Shown one piece after another: positions 1 through 7,033 of a stretch of 10,674 nucleotides of DNA. Location: positions 1 through 10,674 of the forward strand of contig JAGFXW010000061.1 in assembly GCA_017861495.1 (NCBI GenBank). The letters are read 5' to 3'. Both the position numbers and the translations under genes were made by a program. The DNA is from Bacillota bacterium. GTDB lineage: Bacteria > Bacillota_C > Negativicutes > CTSoil-072. The notes under the pieces are model-generated. The model made no database searches. It was not told the origin of the DNA and saw only the letters and a program-made list of their open reading frames with translations. Positions within the stretch are counted from its first letter, which is position 1, and each line of letters starts with the position of its first letter.

Positions 1-1
1 T

Positions 2-832
2 TGCGCCCTGGATACGGTTGGGGCTGAATTCGTCAGAGATGTGGAACCGGGTGAAATGGTGATTGTCGATGAGCAGGGGCTCACGTCACTGCCGTTTAAC
101 ACCGGTAAGAACCGCTCCCTCTGCGTTTTTGAGTATATTTACTTTGCCCGGTCGGATAGTGTCATTGACAATCAGAGCGTCTATGAAGCGCGGTTGGCGA
201 TGGGGCGCCAATTGGCGCGCGAAAGCGGTCTGAAAGCGGATATCGTCATTTCCGTACCGGATTCCGGAACCACGGCGGCACTTGGTTTCAGCAAGGAATC
301 AGGCATCCCGTTTGCAGAAGGATTAATGAAAAACCGGTATATTGGCCGTACTTTCATTCAACCGGAACAAAAAAAGCGGGATTCCAGCGTACGGCTTAAA
401 TTGAACCCGATTCAAACTGTGGTAAAGGGAAAATCCGTTATCATGGTTGATGATTCGATTGTTCGCGGGACGACCAGCGGTAAAATTGTAAAAATGTTGA
501 AAGAAGCCGGCGCTACCGCCGTTCATATGTGCGTGAGCTCACCGCCGATCAGTTATCCTTGTTATTACGGTATTGATACTTCGATTCGTAAAGAATTGAT
601 TGCTGCTACCAAGCAGGTTGAAGAAATCCGTCAGATGATTGGCGCCGATTCCTTATATTATCTTTCGTTGGAAGGATTGCAAAAATCGGTGGCAAATGTG
701 AAACCGACGGATATGTGTTATGCCTGCTTCCATGGCCAATATCCGGCTCCGATCCCCGAACAAGAGGACTGCGAAGACAATAAGTACGTTTTCGAATTGG
801 ATGGACGGTATTGCAAAACTGAACGGTCATAG
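2..832 (+). CDS. purF: Amidophosphoribosyltransferase, C-terminal part (5' end outside window)
   Basis: The reading frame is open from base 2 to the TAG at 830-832 and gives about 276 residues, against roughly 475 for full-length family members, so about 200 N-terminal residues (the glutaminase domain) lie upstream of the window. The enzyme commits PRPP to purine synthesis by forming phosphoribosylamine from PRPP and glutamine. The PRPP-binding loop VIMVDDSIVRGTT is encoded at about 437-475. Cysteines at codons 122-124 (RSLC), 560-562 (YPCYYGID) and the CxxC at 716-727 (DMCYAC) match the four [4Fe-4S] ligands of the Bacillus subtilis type enzyme, so this is the iron-sulfur class and probably oxygen sensitive. 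The EYIYFARSDS and SVPDSGTTAALGF stretches are also family hallmarks. It is the first visible gene of the purine operon, and its stop codon is embedded in the purM ribosome binding site. Confidence 0.97.
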   Translation, partial: CALDTVGAEFVRDVEPGEMVIVDEQGLTSLPFNTGKNRSLCVFEYIYFARSDSVIDNQSVYEARLAMGRQLARESGLKADIVISVPDSGTTAALGFSKESGIPFAEGLMKNRYIGRTFIQPEQKKRDSSVRLKLNPIQTVVKGKSVIMVDDSIVRGTTSGKIVKMLKEAGATAVHMCVSSPPISYPCYYGIDTSIRKELIAATKQVEEIRQMIGADSLYYLSLEGLQKSVANVKPTDMCYACFHGQYPAPIPEQEDCEDNKYVFELDGRYCKTERS

Positions 833-838
833 GAGGGG
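831..838 (+). promoter_or_regulatory. Ribosome binding site of purM, overlapping purF stop
   Basis: AGGAGGGG lies five bases before the GTG at 844 and decides that start. It shares its first two bases with the TAG stop of purF, so terminating ribosomes sit on the purM SD, which favours translational coupling. Confidence 0.85.
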
Positions 839-843
839 TAATC

Positions 844-1899
844 GTGGAAAACAAAGGGTTAACGTATAAAGATGCCGGCGTAGATATTGATGCCGGCAAT
901 CGGTCTGTGCAATTGATGAAGCAGCATGTTCGGGCGACATACCGGCCGGAGGTGTTGGGCGATATCGGCGGTTTTGGCGGATTATTCGCATTGAATTCCG
1001 GCAAATACCGTCAACCGGTGTTGGTATCGGGAACGGATGGTGTTGGGACAAAATTGCGGCTGGCTTTCATGATGGACCGTCATGATACCATTGGCCAGGA
1101 CGCTGTCGCCATGTGTGTCAACGATATATTGGTGCAGGGAGCGGAACCGCTCTTTTTTCTGGATTATCTGGCCGTTGGGTCTTTGGATCCGGAAAAAGTG
1201 GCTACGATTGTCAGCGGAGTGGCCCGTGCCTGCAAGGAATCCGGCTGTTCCTTGATTGGCGGCGAAACGGCTGAAATGGCCGGTTTTTATCCGGATGGGG
1301 AATATGATATTGCCGGTTTTTCGGTTGGGATTGTGGAACGGGACCGTATTATCACCGGGGAAAAAGTTGCAGCCGGCGACGTGTTGATCGGCTTGCCTTC
1401 CAGCGGGATTCATTCCAACGGTTATTCATTGGTTCGTAAAATCTGTTTTGAGGCGCAGTCGTTTAAAGCAGAAGAGTATATCCCGGAATTGGGTTGTGCG
1501 TTAGGGGACGAATTATTGAAGCCGACCCGCTTGTACCCGAGTGTATGCCTGCCGCTTTTGGAGAAGTTTGAAATTCATGGCATGGTGCATATCACCGGCG
1601 GCGGTTTTTATGACAACATTCCCCGTATTTTGCCGGAAGATTGTGCTGTGACTGTCAATACCGAGGCATGGCCTCGCCCGGTAATTTTTGATTGCTTGCA
1701 GAAGTGGGGTAATGTAGCTTGGCCGGAAATGTACCGGACCTTTAATATGGGTATTGGGATGATTCTGGCTGTTTCAGCCGATCAGGCGCAAGCCCTGCAG
1801 GACGAATTGCAATCAAGAGGGGAAGCCTCATACCGAATTGGCCAGGTTATCCAGGGCAAACAAGAAGTTGTGCTTACTGGAGGTGTCTTTGGTGCGTAA
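844..1899 (+). CDS. purM: Phosphoribosylformylglycinamidine cyclo-ligase (AIR synthetase)
   Basis: The 351-residue product is of normal length for PurM, which closes the imidazole ring of FGAM with ATP to give AIR in the cytoplasm. Visible family blocks in order are the N-terminal TYKDAGVDIDAGN, the ATP-site loop SGTDGVGTK (62-70), DAVAMCVNDILVQGAEPLFF (about 86-105), GGETAEMAGFY (139-149) and GIHSNGYSL (188-196). The C-terminal half carries HITGGGFYDNIPR and the FNMGIGM motif. The start is GTG at 844, chosen because AGGAGGGG sits five bases upstream. The gene follows purF with 11 bases between them, and its end overlaps the start of purN by 8 bases, so expression of the three is probably coupled. 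Confidence 0.97.
   Translation: MENKGLTYKDAGVDIDAGNRSVQLMKQHVRATYRPEVLGDIGGFGGLFALNSGKYRQPVLVSGTDGVGTKLRLAFMMDRHDTIGQDAVAMCVNDILVQGAEPLFFLDYLAVGSLDPEKVATIVSGVARACKESGCSLIGGETAEMAGFYPDGEYDIAGFSVGIVERDRIITGEKVAAGDVLIGLPSSGIHSNGYSLVRKICFEAQSFKAEEYIPELGCALGDELLKPTRLYPSVCLPLLEKFEIHGMVHITGGGFYDNIPRILPEDCAVTVNTEAWPRPVIFDCLQKWGNVAWPEMYRTFNMGIGMILAVSADQAQALQDELQSRGEASYRIGQVIQGKQEVVLTGGVFGA
1879..1883 (+). promoter_or_regulatory. Ribosome binding site of purN, inside the end of purM
   Basis: GGAGG lies within the last codons of purM, 8 bases before GTG 1892 and 5 bases before the in-frame TTG 1889. It sets the purN start close to the purM stop and rules against the in-frame upstream extension to 1838. 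Confidence 0.75.
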
Positions 1900-2533
1900 A
1901 ACGGTGTTGGGAGTACTGGTTTCCGGCCGGGGCAGCAATCTGCAGGCGATTATTGACGCAATCAGCGCCGATCGTTTGGATGCCAAGATTGGCTTGGTAA
2001 TTAGTGACAATCCGGAAGCGCACGCATTGCAGCGGATAGCGGGATGGGATATCCCTGCAGTTGTGATTGACCGAAAAAAATGTTCTTCCCGTCAGGAATT
2101 TGAAGAACGTTTAGTTGCTGAATTTACACTTCATCACGTAGATTTAATTGTATTGGCTGGTTTCATGCGTATTTTGAGTTCCTATTTTATCAGCCGGTTC
2201 CCGGGCCGGATTATGAATATCCATCCGGCGCTGCTGCCGGCGTTTCCGGGTCTCGATGCGCAAAAACAGGCATTGGATTATGGCGCGAAAGTGGCAGGCT
2301 GCACTGTCCATTTTGTCGATGAAGGGATGGACAGCGGGCCGATTATCTTGCAGGAAGCAGTGCCGGTATTGGACACCGATACGGTAGAAACTTTATCGGA
2401 ACGGATTTTGCACGTAGAACACCTGTTGTATCCGCGGGCTGTCAGCTTGTATTGCCAACAGAGATTAGTAGTTGATGGGCGGAGAGTGAAAATTTTACCG
2501 GGAAAGTCTAAGGAGGGAGCAAAAGTACAATGA
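1892..2533 (+). CDS. purN: Phosphoribosylglycinamide formyltransferase 1 (GAR transformylase)
   Basis: The product transfers a formyl group from 10-formyltetrahydrofolate to GAR. Starting from GTG 1892 it has 213 residues, close to the 212 of E. coli PurN. The N-terminal phosphate-binding stretch VSGRGSNLQAII (10-21) is intact. The catalytic triad equivalent to E. coli Asn106, His108 and Asp144 appears as Asn109 and His111 in MNIHPALLP and Asp147 in DEGMDSGPI. LAGFMRILS is also typical. TTG 1889 is a possible alternative start one codon upstream. An in-frame opening back to 1838 has no ribosome binding site and lies inside purM. The gene overlaps purM by 8 bases and its TGA overlaps the purH ATG (ATGA), so it is tightly coupled on both sides. 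Confidence 0.96.
   Translation: MRKTVLGVLVSGRGSNLQAIIDAISADRLDAKIGLVISDNPEAHALQRIAGWDIPAVVIDRKKCSSRQEFEERLVAEFTLHHVDLIVLAGFMRILSSYFISRFPGRIMNIHPALLPAFPGLDAQKQALDYGAKVAGCTVHFVDEGMDSGPIILQEAVPVLDTDTVETLSERILHVEHLLYPRAVSLYCQQRLVVDGRRVKILPGKSKEGAKVQ
2511..2517 (+). promoter_or_regulatory. Ribosome binding site of purH
   Basis: AGGAGGG lies inside the last codons of purN, about 12 bases before ATG 2530. The spacing is longer than ideal, but it is the only SD near the start. Confidence 0.7.
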
Positions 2534-4062
2534 AACGAGCGTTAATCAGTGTATCTGACAAAACCGGAATTATTGATTTTGCCAGACGACTTAGCGGTTT
2601 AGGGGTAGAAATCGTATCCACCGGCGGGACCATGAAGGCATTGCGTGAAGCAGGGATTCCTGTCACCTATGTTAGCGATATTACCGGTTTTCCAGAAATT
2701 ATGGACGGGCGGGTAAAGACATTAAATCCACTCATTCACGGCGGAATCTTGGCGATCCGGGATAATCCCGAGCATGTCGCCCAGATGAAAGAACACGGCA
2801 TTCAAGGGATTGACATGGTGGTCGTCAATTTATATCCGTTTAAAGCAACCATCGATAAACCCGGCGTGACGATGGAAGATGCCATTGAAAATATCGATAT
2901 TGGCGGACCGACGATGATCCGTTCGGCAGCCAAAAACTTTAACTATGTTGCTGTTGTGGTAAATCCTCAACGGTATGCGGAAGTGTTACAGGAATTAGAA
3001 GATAAGAAGGAGCTTTCCGCCCGGACCCGGTTAAGCCTGGCGCGGGAAGCGTTTAACCACACAGCTACCTACGATTCTTTAATTGACGGTTATCTTGCCG
3101 GCCAATTGGGCGAGGGGAAATTCCCTAACACCATGCACATTGTGTTGGAAAAGGTCCAGGATTTGCGGTATGGGGAAAATCCGCATCAAAGCGCGGCTTT
3201 TTACCGGGAAAAATATTTTGCCGGGGCGGGGATTGCCAACGCGAAACAATTGCACGGCAAAGAACTGTCGTTTAATAATATTGTCGATTTGGAAGCGGCC
3301 TTTAAAATTGCGGCTGAATTTGATCAACCGGCAGCAACGATTATTAAGCATACCAATCCATGTGGAACCGGCATCGGCAGCACCTTGTCCGCAGCGTACA
3401 ACAAAGCATACATGGCAGATCCTGTTTCCGCTTTTGGCGGTATTGTCGCGGTAAACCGTACGGTGGATGCCGAAACAGCCCGGCAAATTGGGGAGATATT
3501 CATCGAAGCTGTCATTGCCCCTGGTTTTGATCCTGACGCTTTGGACATATTGATCCAGAAGAAAAACATCCGTTTGCTGTCGGCGCAGATGGAACAGGAT
3601 AACAGCAAACTTGGTTTTGATATGAAGCGGGTTACCGGCGGAATTTTAGTGCAGGATTATGATTTCCCGGCTAAAATGGAGTTGCAGGTAGTAACGAAAA
3701 GAACCCCGACCGCAGAAGAAATGGAGCAGTTGAAGTTTGCCTGGAAGGTTGTTAAGCATGTGAAGTCCAATGCGATCGTTGTCGCCGGCAAAGATCAAAC
3801 TCTGGGAATTGGCGCGGGGCAAATGAACCGGGTTGGCTCGGCCGGAATTGCGCTCAATCAGGCTGGCGAGCAGGCAAAAGGCGCAGTACTGGCTTCCGAT
3901 GCGTTTTTCCCGTTCCGGGATACAGTGGATGCAGCGGCAAAAGCCGGCATTACCGCGATTATTCAACCGGGCGGCTCGATGCGTGATGAAGAATCTATTC
4001 AAGCCGCTGATGAGCACGGAATTGCCATGGTGTTCACCGGCGTGCGGCACTTTAAACATTAA
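2530..4062 (+). CDS. purH: Bifunctional AICAR formyltransferase / IMP cyclohydrolase
   Basis: The 510-residue product performs the last two steps to IMP: formylation of AICAR and ring closure. Residues 1 to about 150 are the MGS-like IMP cyclohydrolase domain, with VSTGGTMKALREAGI (29-43), MDGRVKTL (58-65) and VVNLYPF (98-104). The rest is the AICAR transformylase domain, with RYGENPHQSAAFY (213-225), the catalytic Lys-His pair at 273-274 (IIKHTNPCGTG) and ADPVSAFGGIVAVNR (296-310). The usual C-terminal block, QPGGSMRDEE through FTGVRHFKH, is present. The start is ATG 2530, overlapping the purN TGA by four bases. One oddity is Asn66 in KTLNP, where well-known homologues carry KTLHP. The length and the other motifs are normal, so I expect an active enzyme. 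Confidence 0.97.
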   Translation: MKRALISVSDKTGIIDFARRLSGLGVEIVSTGGTMKALREAGIPVTYVSDITGFPEIMDGRVKTLNPLIHGGILAIRDNPEHVAQMKEHGIQGIDMVVVNLYPFKATIDKPGVTMEDAIENIDIGGPTMIRSAAKNFNYVAVVVNPQRYAEVLQELEDKKELSARTRLSLAREAFNHTATYDSLIDGYLAGQLGEGKFPNTMHIVLEKVQDLRYGENPHQSAAFYREKYFAGAGIANAKQLHGKELSFNNIVDLEAAFKIAAEFDQPAATIIKHTNPCGTGIGSTLSAAYNKAYMADPVSAFGGIVAVNRTVDAETARQIGEIFIEAVIAPGFDPDALDILIQKKNIRLLSAQMEQDNSKLGFDMKRVTGGILVQDYDFPAKMELQVVTKRTPTAEEMEQLKFAWKVVKHVKSNAIVVAGKDQTLGIGAGQMNRVGSAGIALNQAGEQAKGAVLASDAFFPFRDTVDAAAKAGITAIIQPGGSMRDEESIQAADEHGIAMVFTGVRHFKH

Positions 4063-4084
4063 ATTTCCTGCTTGAGATTGAGAA

Positions 4085-4090
4085 GAGGTG
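4085..4090 (+). promoter_or_regulatory. Ribosome binding site of purD
   Basis: GAGGTG, within AGAAGAGGTGG, sits five bases before TTG 4096. It supports that start over the in-frame TTG at 4072, which has no SD. Confidence 0.7.
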
Positions 4091-4095
4091 GAATT

Positions 4096-5373
4096 TTGCG
4101 GATATTAGTGATTGGCGGCGGCGGACGGGAACATGCCTTAGTATGGAAACTGAAGATGAGCAGCCGCGTGGATCAAATTTACTGTATTCCCGGCAATCCC
4201 GGCATCGCGGAATTGGCGGAATGTGTTCAACTCGATATCGGTGATAATGAAAAACTGGCTCAGTTTGCCTTAGAGCATCAGATTGACCTGACGGTAGTCG
4301 GGCCGGAAGTTCCGCTTACTAATGGGATTGTGGACTGCTTTGTAAGCCATGGCCTGAAAATTTTCGGACCGTCGCAAGCGGCTGCACAAATTGAGGGGTC
4401 GAAGGAATTTGCGAAGAACCTGATGCATAAGTATCAGGTGCCTACTGCCGGTTTTGTTGCCTTCACCGAATATGAAACGGCGCGTGAATATGTTCTCTCC
4501 CACGGCGCTCCATTGGTGATTAAAGCCGACGGCCTTGCGGCTGGTAAAGGCGTAGTCGTGGCGATGACTACGGAAGAAGCGTTTGCCGCCATCGAAGATA
4601 TGATGTGCAGCCAGGTGTTCGGCAGTGCCGGCAATAAAGTTGTGATTGAAGAATTTCTCACCGGTGAAGAAGCTTCGCTGCTGGTGTTTACCGATGGCTA
4701 TACGGTTGTACCGATGATTGCGGCCCAAGACCATAAACGGGTTTTTGACGGCGATATGGGGCCGAATACCGGCGGTATGGGGACTTACGCTCCGGCACCG
4801 GTGGTTACGCCTGCGATCAAAGACCGGGTGATGAAAGAAATCGTCCAGCCTGTCGTAGACGGAATGCGGGCTGAGGGATGTACTTATTCCGGTTGTCTGT
4901 ATGCCGGACTCATGATCACGGCAGATGGGCCGAAAGTCATCGAGTTTAATGCCCGGTTTGGCGATCCGGAAACGCAAGTGGTATTGCCGCTGTTAAAAAG
5001 TGATTTAACCGTCGTCATGGAAGCATGTGTCGATCGGAAACTGGATACGGTTGCCGTAGAATGGGAAGACCAGGCGGCGGTTTGCGTCGTGATGGCCGCC
5101 GGCGGTTATCCGGGCAGTTATGCTAAGGGCGCTGTTATTGAGGGCTTGCCGGAGGCAAAAGAGGCCGGAGCGATTGTTTTCCATGCGGGAACCGGTGTGA
5201 ACGCGGACGGCCATATTGTAACCAATGGCGGACGGGTTTTGGGCGTCACAGCTACCGCTGCCGATCTCAAAGCGGCCGTTGAAAAAGTGTACCAGGCCTT
5301 ACAATGTATTCATTTTGACGGAATGCAGTATCGCAAAGATATTGCTTACCGAGCTTTGAAAAGAGAACAATAA
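4096..5373 (+). CDS. purD: Phosphoribosylamine-glycine ligase (GAR synthetase)
   Basis: The product ligates glycine to phosphoribosylamine using ATP, the step between PurF and PurN. From TTG 4096 it has 425 residues, in line with 422-429 in model species, and begins MRILVIGGGGREHALVWKL, the canonical N-terminus with the glycine-rich loop at 7-14. ATP-grasp features follow: VVGPEVPL (68-75), the phosphate-binding ADGLAAGKGVVVA (144-156) and the metal and substrate segment FNARFGDPETQ (284-294). An alternative TTG at 4072 would add eight residues (MRLRRGGI) that the family lacks. It lies 33 bases after purH with no terminator between them, and is the last gene of the operon because a strong hairpin follows directly at its stop codon. 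Confidence 0.96.
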   Translation: MRILVIGGGGREHALVWKLKMSSRVDQIYCIPGNPGIAELAECVQLDIGDNEKLAQFALEHQIDLTVVGPEVPLTNGIVDCFVSHGLKIFGPSQAAAQIEGSKEFAKNLMHKYQVPTAGFVAFTEYETAREYVLSHGAPLVIKADGLAAGKGVVVAMTTEEAFAAIEDMMCSQVFGSAGNKVVIEEFLTGEEASLLVFTDGYTVVPMIAAQDHKRVFDGDMGPNTGGMGTYAPAPVVTPAIKDRVMKEIVQPVVDGMRAEGCTYSGCLYAGLMITADGPKVIEFNARFGDPETQVVLPLLKSDLTVVMEACVDRKLDTVAVEWEDQAAVCVVMAAGGYPGSYAKGAVIEGLPEAKEAGAIVFHAGTGVNADGHIVTNGGRVLGVTATAADLKAAVEKVYQALQCIHFDGMQYRKDIAYRALKREQ

Positions 5374-5426
5374 AACAGAACAAAAAGAACGGTTTGCAAA
5401 TGCAAACCGTTCTTTTTGTTCTGTTT
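5373..5426. terminator. Bidirectional intrinsic terminator between purD and the DASS gene
   Basis: A perfect inverted repeat has 26-base arms (5373-5398 and 5401-5426) and only two bases between them, so the true loop must open some of the TGCA pairs at the centre. The arms run from the A-rich AAACAGAACAAAAAG to the matching T-rich side, so either strand yields a hairpin followed by U-rich RNA. It starts on the last base of the purD stop codon and ends 7 bases before the 3' end of the convergent permease gene, so it can end both transcripts. Confidence 0.93.
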
Positions 5427-5433
5427 ACCAATT

Positions 5434-6891
5434 TTATACCAATCCAAGCCATTTCCAATAGGTGGCTCCTAGAAGAAGGATCAATAGATAAGCGATGATT
5501 GTCAGCGGGATCCCGGTTTTGATAAAGTCTCTGACTTCAAAGGTACCGGTTCCATAGGCAATCATGTTTTGCGGCGCATTTACCGGCAAGATGAAGCCGA
5601 AACTGATTACATACTGAAGGATCATCGTCATTCCGACAATATTGATTCCCGGGGTCTGTACGCTTTGCAGGACGGAAATAATAATCGGGATCATTGCAGC
5701 CGCTAACGCAGTGGCGCTGGCAAAACCGAGATGGATGATAATAAGGAACATCGCCAGCGTTGCCAAAATCAGCAGCGCCGGCAAGGTTTGCAGTCCGAAG
5801 CTGGCGACAATGACCCCGGCCAGCCAGGAAGCCGCTTTGGTCGACAAGAGCGCCGAGCCTAGGCTGATACCGACGCCAAATAGTACCAGCGTTCCCCAGG
5901 GTATGCGTTCTTGGGCTTCTTTCCAGTTCATGACACCGATGCCGGGCAACAACATAACGGCAATGGCGGCCAAAGTTGTGGAGGAGGTATCAAAATTATG
6001 GATGATTTTCTCTGTGGTCCAGAAAAACAGTAAAACCACGGAAATTGCCATCAATTTCTTTTCATCCGCTGTGGTTGGCCCCAGCTTTGCTAAAGACTGC
6101 ATTACTGCTTCATGGCCTCCGGCAATTTCCTTGGTTTCCGGCGGCATGAGTTTGAGGAGGACATAATAGAGGGTTATGGACATAAGCAAGGCAAACGGAG
6201 CCGCGGCAATAAACCAGTTTAACCAGGTGATCGTCACACCCAATTGTTTTTCGATAAACCCCAACGCGATCATATTTTGGGCCGCTGCGGTCTTGATGCC
6301 GACGTTCCAGATGCTGTCTGCTTGCGCCGTAGCAATCATCATGACGGCGGCGAACCGGCTTTTTTTGTTCACGCCGAACGCGCCGATAATCCCTATGACG
6401 ATTGGAACCAAACAGGATACACGGGCTGTCGTGCTGGGAACAAAAAAGCTGAGAACGAAGCCGACAAAAATTACGCCGGCAAGGACGCGATTGGTTTTGG
6501 CGCCGATTTTGGATAAGATAAACAGGGCAATTCGTTTGTCCAGCCCGGTTTTCATCATGGCAGCGGCGATGAATAAGGCGCCGCCTACCAGGGCCAGAGC
6601 GGTATTACTGAAGCCGCCCAGCGCGATGGTAAGGCCTTTCGTTGTTCCCAAGATTACTTTGGGATTGGCAACATCGGGCGACAGACCCAGTAAAAATGCC
6701 ATAAGCGTGATAATGATGGCGGCACTGACCGGATACGTTACGGCTTCCGTCATCCATAAAATAATGGAGAAAACCAAAATTGCCAGCATACGGTGACCGG
6801 CGACTGTCAGGCCGGCCGGAGTGGGGAGCGCAATGACGGCAAATAACACCATACAGGCGAATATAAGGCCAAATCGTTTCATAAAGGGCAT
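5434..6891 (-). CDS. DASS-family (SLC13-type) anion permease, probably di/tricarboxylate
   Basis: The 485-residue hydrophobic protein has about 12 predicted membrane segments and belongs to the divalent anion:sodium symporter / CitT-type family, whose members carry citrate, succinate, malate, tartrate or sulfate across the cytoplasmic membrane. Family landmarks are ILWMTEAVTYPVSA (44-57), the first substrate/sodium loop VPSTTARVSCLVPIV (151-165), the second loop FASATALAAAMIPII (390-404) and the C-terminal FGFILPVNAPQNMIAYGTG (431-449). In the two loops STT (153-155) and SAT (392-394) replace the SNT of the VcINDY type, which is closer to the CitT/plant dicarboxylate branch as I recall it. 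ATG 6891 is preceded at 7 bases by AAGGAGG. It is oriented toward purD and lies downstream of the symporter gene but past a terminator. The substrate cannot be decided from sequence. Confidence 0.88.
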   Translation of the reverse strand: MPFMKRFGLIFACMVLFAVIALPTPAGLTVAGHRMLAILVFSIILWMTEAVTYPVSAAIIITLMAFLLGLSPDVANPKVILGTTKGLTIALGGFSNTALALVGGALFIAAAMMKTGLDKRIALFILSKIGAKTNRVLAGVIFVGFVLSFFVPSTTARVSCLVPIVIGIIGAFGVNKKSRFAAVMMIATAQADSIWNVGIKTAAAQNMIALGFIEKQLGVTITWLNWFIAAAPFALLMSITLYYVLLKLMPPETKEIAGGHEAVMQSLAKLGPTTADEKKLMAISVVLLFFWTTEKIIHNFDTSSTTLAAIAVMLLPGIGVMNWKEAQERIPWGTLVLFGVGISLGSALLSTKAASWLAGVIVASFGLQTLPALLILATLAMFLIIIHLGFASATALAAAMIPIIISVLQSVQTPGINIVGMTMILQYVISFGFILPVNAPQNMIAYGTGTFEVRDFIKTGIPLTIIAYLLILLLGATYWKWLGLV

Positions 6892-6898
6892 TATTCAT

Positions 6899-6905
6899 CC
6901 TCCTT
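6899..6905 (-). promoter_or_regulatory. Ribosome binding site of the DASS permease gene
   Basis: Read on the minus strand, AAGGAGG lies 7 bases before ATG 6891 and fixes that start. I see no convincing sigma-70 promoter in the roughly 95 bases between this site and the upstream terminator. Confidence 0.8.
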
Positions 6906-6985
6906 GTATACTAAATATTCTTCTGCTAGTAAGTTCTGTTTTCGTTCAGGATCTCCTTCTTGATGTTGGGCTTTGTATTTACTAC

Positions 6986-7021
6986 AAAAAAAGAGCCACA
7001 GGTTTAGCCTATGGCTCTTTT
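6986..7021 (-). terminator. Intrinsic terminator after the sodium:solute symporter gene
   Basis: On the minus strand a 10-bp stem (AAAAGAGCCA pairing with TGGCTCTTTT; arms 7012-7021 and 6989-6998), extended by three more pairs after one mismatch, is followed by a run of U. It begins 12 bases after the symporter stop codon. It probably separates the symporter operon from the downstream DASS gene, at least in part. Confidence 0.88.
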
Positions 7022-7033
7022 GGCAGCGGTGAA

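Noticed and set aside
1838..1891. In-frame upstream extension of purN
   Set aside because: It would add 18 residues not present in the family, lies inside purM, and has no SD, while GTG 1892 has GGAGG 8 bases upstream.
4072..4095. In-frame upstream TTG start of purD
   Set aside because: There is no SD before it and the extra MRLRRGGI does not match PurD N-termini; TTG 4096 is preceded by GAGGTG and gives the canonical start.
4270..4977. Long minus-strand reading frame of 235 codons inside purD
   Set aside because: It is antisense to a clear ATP-grasp gene, its product resembles no family and is rich in Arg/His as expected for a shadow frame, and no SD fits its start. Similar antisense frames in purH, purM and the permease genes were dropped for the same reasons.
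6176..6796. Plus-strand frame of 206 codons opposite the DASS permease gene
   Set aside because: Its apparent hydrophobicity mirrors the codon bias of the permease on the other strand. There is no SD and no recognisable motif, and the minus-strand frame has all the family landmarks.
6930..6965. Tiny minus-strand leader peptide after the AAGGAG in the gap before the DASS gene
   Set aside because: Only a CTG-started frame of seven codons follows the SD-like sequence, with no regulatory codon run and no attenuator structure, so I cannot support it as a gene.
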